Source of the DNA: Cupriavidus malaysiensis
Lineage (GTDB): Bacteria > Pseudomonadota > Gammaproteobacteria > Burkholderiales > Burkholderiaceae
Length of the DNA stretch: 64,000 bases
Direction of reading: 5' to 3'
Assembly: GCF_001854325.1 (NCBI RefSeq)
Contig: NZ_CP017754.1
Span: forward strand, 1,798,001 to 1,862,000
The translations under genes were made by a program, and so were the position numbers. The notes beneath the pieces were generated by a model. That model searched no databases, was not told the DNA's origin, and worked only from the letters and a program-made list of their open reading frames with translations. This document shows positions 8,506 to 18,353 of this stretch, one piece after another. How positions within the stretch are numbered: position 1 is the stretch's first letter; every line of letters starts with the position of its first letter.

Positions 8506-9456
8506 ATGACCCGTTCCCCCCTTGCCGCACCCGTCGCGCCCGGCGACAAGCGCGCCGGCGTCCTGCTGATCGCCGTGTCCGCCAGCGCCTTCGGCGCGAT
8601 GGCCATCTTCGCCCGCTTCGCCTATGCCTCCGGCGCGGATGTCTACGGCCTGCTGGCGGTGCGCTTCAGCCTGGCCGCCGTGGCGCTGGTCGCGGTGATG
8701 CGCGCGCGCGGCATCCGGCTGCCGCCGCGGCGGCGCGTGCTGGCGCTGGCAGCGATGGGCGGGATCGGCTACGTCGGCCAGTCCTTCTGCTTCTTCTCGG
8801 CGCTCAACCATGCGCAGGCGAGCCTGGTGGCGCTGCTGCTGTATCTCTACCCGCTTTTCGTCACGCTGCTGGCGGCGGTGTTTCTCCAGGAGCGGCTGAC
8901 TGCCGCCACCGTGTCCGCCTTGCTGCTCTGCTCGGCCGGGGCCGGGCTCACGGTCGGGGGCGGGCAGGGCAGCGCGCTGGGCATCGGCCTCGGCCTGGCG
9001 GCGGCATTGATCTACTCCGCCTACATCGTGGTCGGCGCCCGCCTGACCGCAGGCGTGCCGCCGCTGGCGACCACCACCGTGGTCTGCGCGGCGGCGGCCC
9101 TGGTGTACGGTGCGGCCGGCCTGCTGCGCGCGGCGGCCGGGGTGCCGCCGCGCTTCCCGGGCGACCTCGGTGGCTGGCTGGCGCTGCTGGCGATCGCGTT
9201 GTTGTCGACGGTGCTGGCCATCCTGACGTTCTTCGCCGGGCTGCAGCGCCTCGGCGCGGCGCGGGCGTCGATGCTGTCGACCCTGGAGCCGGTGGTCACG
9301 GTGGTGCTGGCAGCCCTGCTGCTGGGCGAGCAGGTCGGCTGGACCCAGGCGCTCGGCGGCACCCTGATCCTGGTCGGAGTGCTGTGGCTGGCACGCCGCG
9401 GGCAGGCCGAGGGCGTGCAGGGCGGCCGGCGTGCCGCCAGCAATCAACAGAATTGA
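8506..9456 (+). CDS. EamA/DMT-family inner-membrane transporter
   Basis: A drug/metabolite-type exporter of the inner membrane. The 316-residue protein has about ten hydrophobic helices in two EamA repeats (first about residues 18-150, second about 165-300), with the second ending [19 protein letters not shown], a typical EamA signature. The substrate cannot be deduced. The start is uncertain: the ATG at 8506 (MTRSPLAAP) begins the family-like part, but in-frame non-ATG starts exist upstream, and a CCACCG repeat directly precedes the ATG so no good ribosome site is seen. Confidence 0.88.
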   Translation: MTRSPLAAPVAPGDKRAGVLLIAVSASAFGAMAIFARFAYASGADVYGLLAVRFSLAAVALVAVMRARGIRLPPRRRVLALAAMGGIGYVGQSFCFFSALNHAQASLVALLLYLYPLFVTLLAAVFLQERLTAATVSALLLCSAGAGLTVGGGQGSALGIGLGLAAALIYSAYIVVGARLTAGVPPLATTTVVCAAAALVYGAAGLLRAAAGVPPRFPGDLGGWLALLAIALLSTVLAILTFFAGLQRLGAARASMLSTLEPVVTVVLAALLLGEQVGWTQALGGTLILVGVLWLARRGQAEGVQGGRRAASNQQN

Positions 9457-9541
9457 ATCCCTTGCTCAAAGCGCTTGTCGTGGTACGCGCGGGGGCTTGG
9501 GTACAATGCACGCTTTCCCCCTTTCCTACAGGAAACAGCGC

Positions 9542-10129
9542 ATGACGCGGATCGATCAGGCCGCCCTGGCCCAACTCTTCACCGAAGCCCGCACCCACAA
9601 CGAGTGGCAGGACCGCCATGTGGATGATGCCGTGCTCCACGAGATCTACGAAGCCATGAAGTTCGGCCCGACCGCGGCCAACGGCTCGCCCGCGCGCATC
9701 GTCTTCGTCAAGAGCGCCGCCGAGAAGGCGCGCCTGGTCGAGTGCGTGTCGCCCGGCAACGTGGACAAGACCCGCTCGGCGCCGGTGACCGCCATCATCG
9801 CCTTCGACAATGCCTTCCACGACCAGCTGCCCAAGCTGTTCCCCCACGCCGATGCGCGCTCCTGGTATGCCGGCCAGCCGGAGAAGATCGCACGCGACGC
9901 GCTGATGAACAGCTCGCTGCAGGGCGGCTACTTCATCCTGGCCGCTCGTGCCATGGGCCTGGACTGCGGCCCGATGGGCGGCTTCGACGCGGCCAAGGTC
10001 AATGCCGCTTTTTTCCCGGACGGTAAGTGGTCGGTCAACTTCCTGTGCAACCTCGGTTATGGCGAGGCCGACAAGCTGTACCCGCGCAATCCGCGCCTGT
10101 CGTTCGACGAGGCTTGCCGCATCGTCTGA
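9542..10129 (+). CDS. Nitroreductase-family protein, RutE-like (malonic semialdehyde reductase type)
   Basis: A 195-residue flavin-dependent reductase; length and sequence fit the RutE/HadB-RutE subfamily. The N-terminal Arg/Asn-rich region and [17 protein letters not shown] match the FMN-binding part, and [30 protein letters not shown] the second conserved block. RutE reduces 3-hydroxypropionate precursors in pyrimidine breakdown, but no other rut genes are nearby, so the substrate is open. The gene ends at a bidirectional terminator shared with nth. Confidence 0.88.
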   Translation: MTRIDQAALAQLFTEARTHNEWQDRHVDDAVLHEIYEAMKFGPTAANGSPARIVFVKSAAEKARLVECVSPGNVDKTRSAPVTAIIAFDNAFHDQLPKLFPHADARSWYAGQPEKIARDALMNSSLQGGYFILAARAMGLDCGPMGGFDAAKVNAAFFPDGKWSVNFLCNLGYGEADKLYPRNPRLSFDEACRIV

Positions 10130-10150
10130 AGCGGCACATCGCCAGGTAGC

Positions 10151-10179
10151 AAAAAGACCCGCTGAGAGCGGGTCTTTTT
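10151..10179. terminator. Bidirectional rho-independent terminator between nitroreductase gene and nth
   Basis: A perfect 12-bp inverted repeat AAAAAGACCCGC (10151-10162) / GCGGGTCTTTTT (10168-10179) around a 5-base loop. A-run and T-run flank it on both sides, so it can terminate the plus-strand nitroreductase transcript and the minus-strand rsxB-nth transcript. Confidence 0.92.
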
Positions 10180-10204
10180 GCATCCGGCCTCAGGCCTCGG
10201 GCCG

Positions 10205-10849
10205 TCAGCCCTTCGGCGCTTCGGTCTTCTCGCGGAACTCGCACAGCGGCTCGATCACGCAGTGCCAGCATTCGGGCTTGCGCGCCTTGCAGACGTAGCG
10301 GCCGTGCAGGATCAGCCAGTGGTGGGCATCGTGCAGGAACTCATGGGGCACCACCTTCAGCAGCTTCTGCTCGACCACGTCGACGGTCTTGCCGACGGCC
10401 AGCCCGGTGCGGTTGGCGACGCGGAAGATGTGGGTGTCGACCGCGATGGTGGGTTCGCCGAAGGCGGTGTTCAGCACCACGTTGGCGGTCTTGCGCCCGA
10501 CCCCTGGCAAGGCTTCCAGCGCGGCGCGGTCGGCCGGCACCTTGCTGCCGTGCTGCTCGACCAGGATGCGGCAGGTCTGGATGACATGCTTGGCCTTGGT
10601 CTTGTAGAGGCCGATGGTCTTGATGTAGTCGGCCAGGCCTTCTTCGCCGAGCGCCAGCATCTGCGCCGGCGTGTGCGCCACCGGGAACAGCCGCCGCGTG
10701 GCCTTGTTCACGCCGACGTCGGTGGCCTGGGCCGACAGCAGCACGGCGATCAGCAGTTCGAACGGCGAGCTGTACTCCAGCTCGGTGGTCGGCGTCGGGT
10801 TGGTTTCGCGCAGGGTTTCGAACAGGGCGCGGCACTTGGCGGCGTTCAT
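10205..10849 (-). CDS. nth: Endonuclease III (DNA glycosylase/AP lyase)
   Basis: Nth removes oxidised pyrimidines and cuts AP sites. The 214-residue protein has the helix-hairpin-helix LPGVGRKTANVV with catalytic Lys120 and the catalytic Asp138 in AVDTHIFRV. The [4Fe-4S] cluster ligands are Cys187, Cys194, Cys197 and Cys203 (C-x6-C-x2-C-x5-C). All positions coincide with the E. coli enzyme numbering. It lies 18 bp downstream of rsxB on the same strand, as in many beta-proteobacteria. Confidence 0.97.
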   Translation of the reverse strand: MNAAKCRALFETLRETNPTPTTELEYSSPFELLIAVLLSAQATDVGVNKATRRLFPVAHTPAQMLALGEEGLADYIKTIGLYKTKAKHVIQTCRILVEQHGSKVPADRAALEALPGVGRKTANVVLNTAFGEPTIAVDTHIFRVANRTGLAVGKTVDVVEQKLLKVVPHEFLHDAHHWLILHGRYVCKARKPECWHCVIEPLCEFREKTEAPKG

Positions 10850-10867
10850 GAGGCGGTCTTCTGGTTG

Positions 10868-11722
10868 TCAGTCGGTCTTGTCGCTGCGCTCGCCGGCCCC
10901 GTCATCGGTACCACCGGCGGTACCGCCGACGCCTGGCGTTGCCGCAGGGGCAGGCGGCTGCGCGCCTGCTGCGAGGCGGGCGCGGCGGGCTTCGGCGGCA
11001 TCGATCTGGGCCTGCACGCCGGCCGGCACGTTTTCGGTGTTGCGCGGCTTGGCCGCGAGCTGCTTCTCGCGCGCGCGGGCGATGGCGGCTTCGATGATGG
11101 CGCGCTTGCGCGCCTGGGCGGCACGCTCCGCCTCGTCCTGCGCGGCTTCCTGGGCCAGGGCTTCCAGCTTGGCGGCGGCCTTGGCGGCCAGACGTGCCTC
11201 GTTCTCCTCGCGCTCGCGCACCAGGCGCACGCCCCTGGCACGGTAGCGTGCCAGCGCCTCGCCGGCGAGCTGCGGGGACCAGGCGGCCCAGCCGGTGCGC
11301 TCGCCGGTGACCGGCACCATGTCGATGCAATCGACCGGGCAGGGCGCCACGCACAGGTCGCAGCCCGTGCACCAGTCGGGCAGCACCGTGTGCATCTGCT
11401 TGGGGGCGCCGACGATGGCATCGACGGGGCAGGCCTGGATGCACAAGGTGCAGCCGATGCAGCGGCTCTCGTCGATCACGGCCACGGCGCGCGCTTGTTC
11501 GTGGCCGCGCGCCGGGTCCAGCGGCAGCACCGGCCTGTCCAGGGCGGCGGCCAGCCGGGCGATGCCCTCGGCGCCGCCGGGCGGGCAGCGGTTGCAGTCG
11601 GCTTCTCCCCGGGCCATGGCTTCCGCATAGGGACGGCAGCCGTCGAATCCGCACTTGGTGCACTGGGTTTGCGGCAGCAGGGCCTCGAGGCGGTCGGCGA
11701 GGGTCGGGGTGTGACGGGTCAC
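10868..11722 (-). CDS. rsxB: RsxB/RnfB-like electron transport ferredoxin
   Basis: A 284-residue iron-sulfur protein. It starts with the RnfB Fe-S domain ([13 protein letters not shown], residues about 21-33, and a fourth Cys later in CNRCPPGG), followed by two [4Fe-4S] ferredoxin motifs, [12 protein letters not shown] and [12 protein letters not shown]. It ends in an Ala/Glu/Arg-rich coiled coil and a low-complexity tail. It lacks the N-terminal membrane helix of RnfB, and no other rnf/rsx genes are in the window, so it is a soluble stand-alone form. The start is GTG at 11722. It precedes nth, a fellow Fe-S protein, on the same strand. Confidence 0.9.
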   Translation of the reverse strand: MTRHTPTLADRLEALLPQTQCTKCGFDGCRPYAEAMARGEADCNRCPPGGAEGIARLAAALDRPVLPLDPARGHEQARAVAVIDESRCIGCTLCIQACPVDAIVGAPKQMHTVLPDWCTGCDLCVAPCPVDCIDMVPVTGERTGWAAWSPQLAGEALARYRARGVRLVREREENEARLAAKAAAKLEALAQEAAQDEAERAAQARKRAIIEAAIARAREKQLAAKPRNTENVPAGVQAQIDAAEARRARLAAGAQPPAPAATPGVGGTAGGTDDGAGERSDKTD

Positions 11723-11915
11723 GGCGCTTGGTCGGGTGGTGGGGCAATCGGTTCAGCGGGCGGACGGCCCGCCTTCTGCTCGGGCGGGCGCGGCCGCGCC
11801 GCAGGGATTATCCCCGATTTCGCCGCGGCGCAGAAACCACGAAGATGCGCGCTTTACGCGGCGGACCGGCAGATCGCCTGTGCCATAATCCGCGCATCCA
11901 GTGATTCGATCCGGC

Positions 11916-12551
11916 ATGGCAAACGAGACCAGAACCAAGAGAGACCCCGAAGGAACACGGCGCCGCATCCTGGCCGCGGCCACCGAAGAATTCGCCAAAG
12001 GGGGGCTGGCAGGGGCCCGTGTCGACCAGATCGCACGCCGCGCGGAAACCAACGAGCGGATGCTGTATTACTACTACGGCAGCAAGGAAGGCCTGTTCCT
12101 GGCGGTGCTCGAGCGCCAGTACGCCGAGTTCCGCGCGGCCGAGGAAGCGCTCCATATCGAAGACGAGGATCCGGTGGCCGGCGTGCGCAAGCTGGCGCGC
12201 TTCATCTGGGATTGGTACTACGAGCATCCGGAGTTCATCCGCCTGGTCAACAGCGAGAACCTGCACGAGGCGCGGCACCTGAAGGAGTCCGCGCATCTCC
12301 ACCAGCTGATCAACCCGGTGGTCAAGGTGCTGGAGCACATCGTCGCGCGCGGCCAGCGCCAGGGCCTGTTCCGCGCGCAGGTCGATGTCTCCCAGCTCTA
12401 CCTGACCATCTCGGCGCTGGGCTACTACGTACTCTCCAACCGCTACACCATCAGCGCGGTGATCGGGCGCGACATCGCCGCCCAGGACGAGCACGAGCGC
12501 TTCATCGCGCTGCACACCGAGATGCTGCTCGCCTACCTGATGCACAAGTGA
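11916..12551 (+). CDS. TetR-family transcriptional regulator
   Basis: A 211-residue regulator with an N-terminal TetR helix-turn-helix (TRRRILAAATEEFAKGGLAGARVDQIA, then NERMLYYYYGSKEGLF; residues about 14-65) and an all-helical ligand/dimer domain. The DNA-binding part is of the kind seen in regulators of aromatic or lipid metabolism. Ligand and targets cannot be told. It is divergent from rsxB and convergent to phaZ. The start ATG at 11916 is chosen as the first Met of the family-like sequence; an upstream alternative at 11901 adds five residues. Confidence 0.9.
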   Translation: MANETRTKRDPEGTRRRILAAATEEFAKGGLAGARVDQIARRAETNERMLYYYYGSKEGLFLAVLERQYAEFRAAEEALHIEDEDPVAGVRKLARFIWDWYYEHPEFIRLVNSENLHEARHLKESAHLHQLINPVVKVLEHIVARGQRQGLFRAQVDVSQLYLTISALGYYVLSNRYTISAVIGRDIAAQDEHERFIALHTEMLLAYLMHK

Positions 12552-12563
12552 ATTGAAATGGAA

Positions 12564-12588
12564 AACGCCCGCGCGGGGCGCGGGCGTT
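12564..12588. terminator. Hairpin between convergent TetR gene and phaZ
   Basis: A 10-bp perfect stem AACGCCCGCG (12564-12573) / CGCGGGCGTT (12579-12588) with a 5-base loop sits 13 bp past the TetR stop. T-runs are short on both sides, so termination strength is uncertain, but the position between convergent genes fits a shared terminator. Confidence 0.6.
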
Positions 12589-12649
12589 CCGGGTGCGTCG
12601 GCGTCGGCAACGGCTGCTGCTGCTTCCGCTGCCGCTGCCGCGTCTCCGC

Positions 12650-13891
12650 TCAGCGGTACTGGCGGATGAAGTCGCGCAGCTCCGGGTAGATGTTGTCGCG
12701 CCAGCGGCGGCCCGAGAAGATGCCGTAGTGGCCGCACTTCTCCGCAGTGATATGCCGCTTGTGCGCATCGGGGATGCCGCTGCACAGATCATGCGCGGCA
12801 GCGGTCTGGCCGGCGCCCGAGATGTCGTCCAGCTCGCCCTCGATGGTCAGCAGGGCCGAGGTCTTGATGTCCTGCGGCCGCACCGGCTCGCCCTGGATGT
12901 CCCAGGTGCCGTTGGCCAGCCGGAACTCCTGGAACACTTCGCGGATGGTGTCGAGGTAATACTCCGCCGCCATGTCCAGAACCGCGTTGTACTCGTCGTA
13001 GAAGCGCACATGGGCCTCCGCGTCGTCGGCGTCGCCCTGGATCAGGCTCAGGTAGTAGTCGTAGTGCGAGGTGACGTGGCGGTCCGGGTTCATCGCCACG
13101 AAGCCGGCGTGCTGCAGGAAGCCCGGATAGACGCGGCGGCCGTGGCCCGGATAGTTGGCCGGCACGGTATCGATCACATTGTTCTCGAACCAGGAGAAGG
13201 ACTTGTTGGTCGCCAGCGAGTTGACCGCGGTCGGGCTGCGGCGCGCATCGATGGGGCCGCCCATCATCGTCATGGTCTTGGGCGTGGCTTCACCGGCCGA
13301 GGCCATCAGCGAGATCGCCGCCAGCACCGGGACGGTGGGCTGGCATACCGAGATCACATGCAGCTGTTCCGCGCCGATGTGGCGGATGAATTCCTGGATG
13401 TAGCGGATGTAGTCGGCCAGGTGGAAGGGCCCGTGATCGATCGGCACCATGCGCGCGTCGACCCAGTCCGTCACGTAGACCTTGTGGTCCTGCAGCAGCG
13501 TGCGCACGGTGTCGCGCAGCAGCGTGGCGTGGTGGCCGGACAGCGGCGCGCACACCAGCACCACCGGCTCGTCCTTGAGCAGCTTGATGGTGTCGGGATC
13601 GTCCGCATAGCGCTTGAAGCGCACCAGCTTGCAGAACGGCTTTTCGACGATGGTCTGCTCGACGATGGGAATCTCGCGCCCGTTGGAACGCACCGATTTG
13701 ATGTCGAAGGCGGGTTTCTCGTAGGCCTTGCCCAGGCGGTACAGCAACTCATAGCCGGCGGCCAGCCGGGTCGCGCCCGGCATCAGCGACATCGGGCTGA
13801 GGGGGTTGGTGAAGGTCTTGGCGGTCGCCTGCGCCCATGCGGTCAGCGGGTGCAGCATCGAGCGCTGGAACTCGTGGAGTTGGTAGAGCAT
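12650..13891 (-). CDS. phaZ: Intracellular polyhydroxybutyrate depolymerase (PhaZa type)
   Basis: PhaZ degrades intracellular PHB granules to mobilise stored carbon. The 413-residue protein is an alpha/beta hydrolase with the cysteine nucleophile segment SVCQPT, Cys183, the same position as the catalytic Cys of C. necator PhaZa1. It also has the conserved PLSGHHATLLRDTVR and ERCGHYG-type (here EKCGHYGIFSGRRW) ends with the catalytic His. There is no signal peptide, as expected for a granule-associated cytosolic enzyme. The start at 13891 gives the family N-terminus. Its presence implies that the organism stores PHB. Confidence 0.95.
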   Translation of the reverse strand: MLYQLHEFQRSMLHPLTAWAQATAKTFTNPLSPMSLMPGATRLAAGYELLYRLGKAYEKPAFDIKSVRSNGREIPIVEQTIVEKPFCKLVRFKRYADDPDTIKLLKDEPVVLVCAPLSGHHATLLRDTVRTLLQDHKVYVTDWVDARMVPIDHGPFHLADYIRYIQEFIRHIGAEQLHVISVCQPTVPVLAAISLMASAGEATPKTMTMMGGPIDARRSPTAVNSLATNKSFSWFENNVIDTVPANYPGHGRRVYPGFLQHAGFVAMNPDRHVTSHYDYYLSLIQGDADDAEAHVRFYDEYNAVLDMAAEYYLDTIREVFQEFRLANGTWDIQGEPVRPQDIKTSALLTIEGELDDISGAGQTAAAHDLCSGIPDAHKRHITAEKCGHYGIFSGRRWRDNIYPELRDFIRQYR

Positions 13892-14027
13892 TCCGAATAC
13901 CTGTCAGGCTTGGGGGTATCTGTGTCCGGAGGGCGGAATCGCGCGGGCGGGCAGCAGTTTCCTGGCTGTGTTTAGCGATAAACTGGCGGCCGGAAAATCC
14001 GACCGCTGAGTCGATTATGCGCTCAAA

Positions 14028-14041
14028 CGCACGATCGTGCG
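14028..14041. promoter_or_regulatory. 14-bp perfect palindrome CGCACGATCGTGCG upstream of phaZ
   Basis: A fully self-complementary 14-mer lies 137 bp upstream of the phaZ start in the 316-bp gene-free gap (13892-14207) between phaZ and tyrB. It could be an operator for a dimeric regulator of phaZ. No known consensus is matched with confidence. Confidence 0.45.
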
Positions 14042-14051
14042 ATGCAGCATA

Positions 14052-14063
14052 TACCCTAGGGTA
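14052..14063. promoter_or_regulatory. 12-bp perfect palindrome TACCCTAGGGTA upstream of phaZ
   Basis: A second self-complementary element, centred about 23 bp further from phaZ than the first. The remainder of the 316-bp gap (13892-14207) shows nothing I can name apart from the tyrB terminator at its far end. Confidence 0.45.
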
Positions 14064-14155
14064 GGCGCGCGTCGAGACAATGCAATCGAGCACATGGATG
14101 AGGAGGCTGCGCCAGAAGCATGACTCCTGTATGGAGGCCGGGTGGCGCGAAAGAC

Positions 14156-14183
14156 AAAAAAGGCGGCCGAAGCCGCCTTTTTT
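14156..14183 (-). terminator. Rho-independent terminator of tyrB
   Basis: A 12-bp stem of AAAAAAGGCGGC (14156-14167) and GCCGCCTTTTTT (14172-14183) with a CGAA loop lies 24 bp past the tyrB stop. On the minus strand it reads GGCGGC-TTCG-GCCGCC followed by six T, a canonical terminator. Confidence 0.93.
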
Positions 14184-14207
14184 GCAGGAATGCCCGCGGA
14201 GTGGTGC

Positions 14208-15404
14208 TTACATCACTGCGGCGATCGCATCGACCACCGCATCGATGTTGCGGCTGTTCAGCGCGGCTACGCAGATGCGGCCGGTGCCGACGGCGTAGAT
14301 GCCATGCTCGTTGCGCAGGCGGTCCACCTGGGCGCTGTTCAGGCCCGAGTAGGAGAACATGCCGCGCTGGTCCTTGACGAAGGAGAAGTCGCCCGGCACA
14401 CCCTTGGCGGCCAGCTTGTCGACCAGGGCATGGCGCATCAGCTTGATGCGGTCGCGCATCTCGCCCAGTTCCTGCTCCCACATCGCGCGCAGTTCCGGGC
14501 TGTTCAGCACGTTGGCCACCACGGTGCCGCCGTGGGTCGGCGGGTTGGAATAGTTGGTGCGGATCACGCGCTTGACCTGCGACAGCACGCGTTGCGCCTC
14601 TTCCTTGCTGGTGGTGACGATCGACAGGGCGCCGACGCGTTCGCCGTACAGCGAGAAGCTCTTCGAGAAGGAGCTCGAGACGAAGAACGACATGCCGGAG
14701 TCGGCGAACAGGCGCACGGCGGCGCCATCCGGCTCGATGCCCTCGGCGAAGCCCTGGTAGGCCATGTCGAGGAAGGGGATCAGGTTGCGTTCCTTGACCA
14801 CTTCCACCACCTGCTTCCACTGCTCAGGCGACAGGTCGACGCCGGTCGGGTTGTGGCAGCAGGCATGCAGCACGATGATGGTGTTGGCCGGGTAGGACTT
14901 CAGCGACTCCATCATGCCGGCGAAGTTCAGGCCGTGGGTGGCAGCGTCGTAGTAGGCGTAGTTGACCACGGGGAAGCCGGCCGCCTCGAACAGCGCGCGA
15001 TGGTTTTCCCAGCTCGGGTCGCTGATGGCGACCTTGGCATCCGGATAAAGGCGCTTCAGGAAGTCGGCGCCGATCTTCAGCGCGCCGGTGCCGCCGAGCG
15101 CCTGGGCCGTCACCACGCGGCCTTCGGTGATCAGCGGGGAGTTCTGGCCGAACAGCAGGGTCTGCACGGCCTGGTCGTAGGCGGCGATGCCTTCGATGGG
15201 CAGATAGCCACGCGGCGTGGCGTTGGCCAGGCGTGCCTTTTCCGCCTCTTGCACGGCGCGCAGCAGGGGAATCTTCCCTTCGTCGGTGAAGTACACGCCG
15301 ACGCCCAGGTTCACTTTGTGGGCACGGGTATCGGCGTTGAAGGCTTCGGTCAGGCCCAGGATCGGATCGCGCGGGGCCATCTCGACGGCAGAAAACAAAC
15401 TCAT
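14208..15404 (-). CDS. tyrB: Aromatic amino acid aminotransferase
   Basis: A PLP-dependent class I aminotransferase of the AspC/TyrB branch, using 2-oxoglutarate with Asp, Tyr or Phe. The 398-residue protein has the NPTG motif (HACCHNPTGVDLS), the PLP Lys at residue 248 in SSSFSKSFSLYGERVG, and the substrate-carboxylate Arg in the C-terminal GRICVA segment. Length is that of E. coli TyrB (397). TyrB rather than AspC is favoured by the usual annotation in this position next to uvrB in Burkholderiaceae. It is divergent from uvrB. Confidence 0.9.
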   Translation of the reverse strand: MSLFSAVEMAPRDPILGLTEAFNADTRAHKVNLGVGVYFTDEGKIPLLRAVQEAEKARLANATPRGYLPIEGIAAYDQAVQTLLFGQNSPLITEGRVVTAQALGGTGALKIGADFLKRLYPDAKVAISDPSWENHRALFEAAGFPVVNYAYYDAATHGLNFAGMMESLKSYPANTIIVLHACCHNPTGVDLSPEQWKQVVEVVKERNLIPFLDMAYQGFAEGIEPDGAAVRLFADSGMSFFVSSSFSKSFSLYGERVGALSIVTTSKEEAQRVLSQVKRVIRTNYSNPPTHGGTVVANVLNSPELRAMWEQELGEMRDRIKLMRHALVDKLAAKGVPGDFSFVKDQRGMFSYSGLNSAQVDRLRNEHGIYAVGTGRICVAALNSRNIDAVVDAIAAVM

Positions 15405-15557
15405 TTGCGGTCTCTTGGTCAGCTATGGAACAAAACGGGAAGGCGTAGAATGCTTCGAGCTGCGCTGCGGCATGCGGCAGGCCCGTCTTGAAACGGAGCT
15501 GCCAATCCCGAGATTCTAGCGTATCCGCCCATCCCCTGAGGTTTTCCGTCACCGCTT

Positions 15558-17648
<2,091 letters not shown>

Positions 17649-17798
17649 CAGGCGCGGTAAAATCCCGGCCTGCCGGTGTGCGCCGCCGGGCCACGGCCTG
17701 CCTTGTCCTAGCCGCTTTCGGCGCTTTCGGGCCACGCGCCCGCGCCTTGCGCCGCACACCCGCTCAGACCGGATACCGTATCCAAGCTTTTGAAATAT

Positions 17799-18284
17799 AT
17801 GGAAAAATTCTCGGTCCTGATGATCTGCATGGGGAATATCTGCCGTTCCCCCACCGCTGAAGGGGTGCTGCGCGCCAAGCTGGAGGCGGCCGGCCTGGCC
17901 GATCGCGTCGAACTGGATTCGGCCGGCACGCATGACTATCACGTCGGACGCGCGCCGGATCGCCGCGCCCAGCGCCATGCGCTGGCGCGCGGCTATGACC
18001 TGTCGGCCCTGCGCGCCCGCCAGGCCGAGGCGGCCGACTTCGAGCGCTTCGACCTGCTGCTGGCCATGGACGAGCAGAACCTGGCCGGCCTGCGCGCCAT
18101 CTGTCCGCCCGGGCGCGAGGACCGCATGCGCCTGCTGATGAGTTTCGCCACCCGCCACGATGCGGCCGAGGTGCCGGATCCCTACTACGGCGGCGACGCT
18201 GGCTTCGAGCGCGTGCTCGACTATATCGAGGACGCTTGCGACGGTGTTGTCGCCAGCCTGGGCGCCCGGCTCGGCCTGCGCTGA
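17799..18284 (+). CDS. Low-molecular-weight protein tyrosine phosphatase
   Basis: A 161-residue cytosolic phosphatase. The P-loop CMGNICRS has the nucleophile Cys10 and Arg16, and the general acid is in VPDPYYGG. In bacteria such enzymes act on phosphotyrosine proteins and sometimes on polysaccharide kinases, but no kinase is nearby. The ATG at 17799 is used; a TTG three codons upstream (17790) is an alternative. It follows uvrB by 150 bp and precedes a COG4389 gene on the same strand. Confidence 0.93.
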   Translation: MEKFSVLMICMGNICRSPTAEGVLRAKLEAAGLADRVELDSAGTHDYHVGRAPDRRAQRHALARGYDLSALRARQAEAADFERFDLLLAMDEQNLAGLRAICPPGREDRMRLLMSFATRHDAAEVPDPYYGGDAGFERVLDYIEDACDGVVASLGARLGLR

Positions 18285-18353
18285 GTCCCGCCCGCGCCGG
18301 GCCCGGCGGCCGCGCCCGGTGCTGTACCTTCCTGCCGTTCTTCACGAGGTTTC

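Noticed and set aside
11753..12785. Minus-strand frames opposite the TetR gene
   Set aside because: They are shadow frames; the TetR protein has a full family match and the frames have none.
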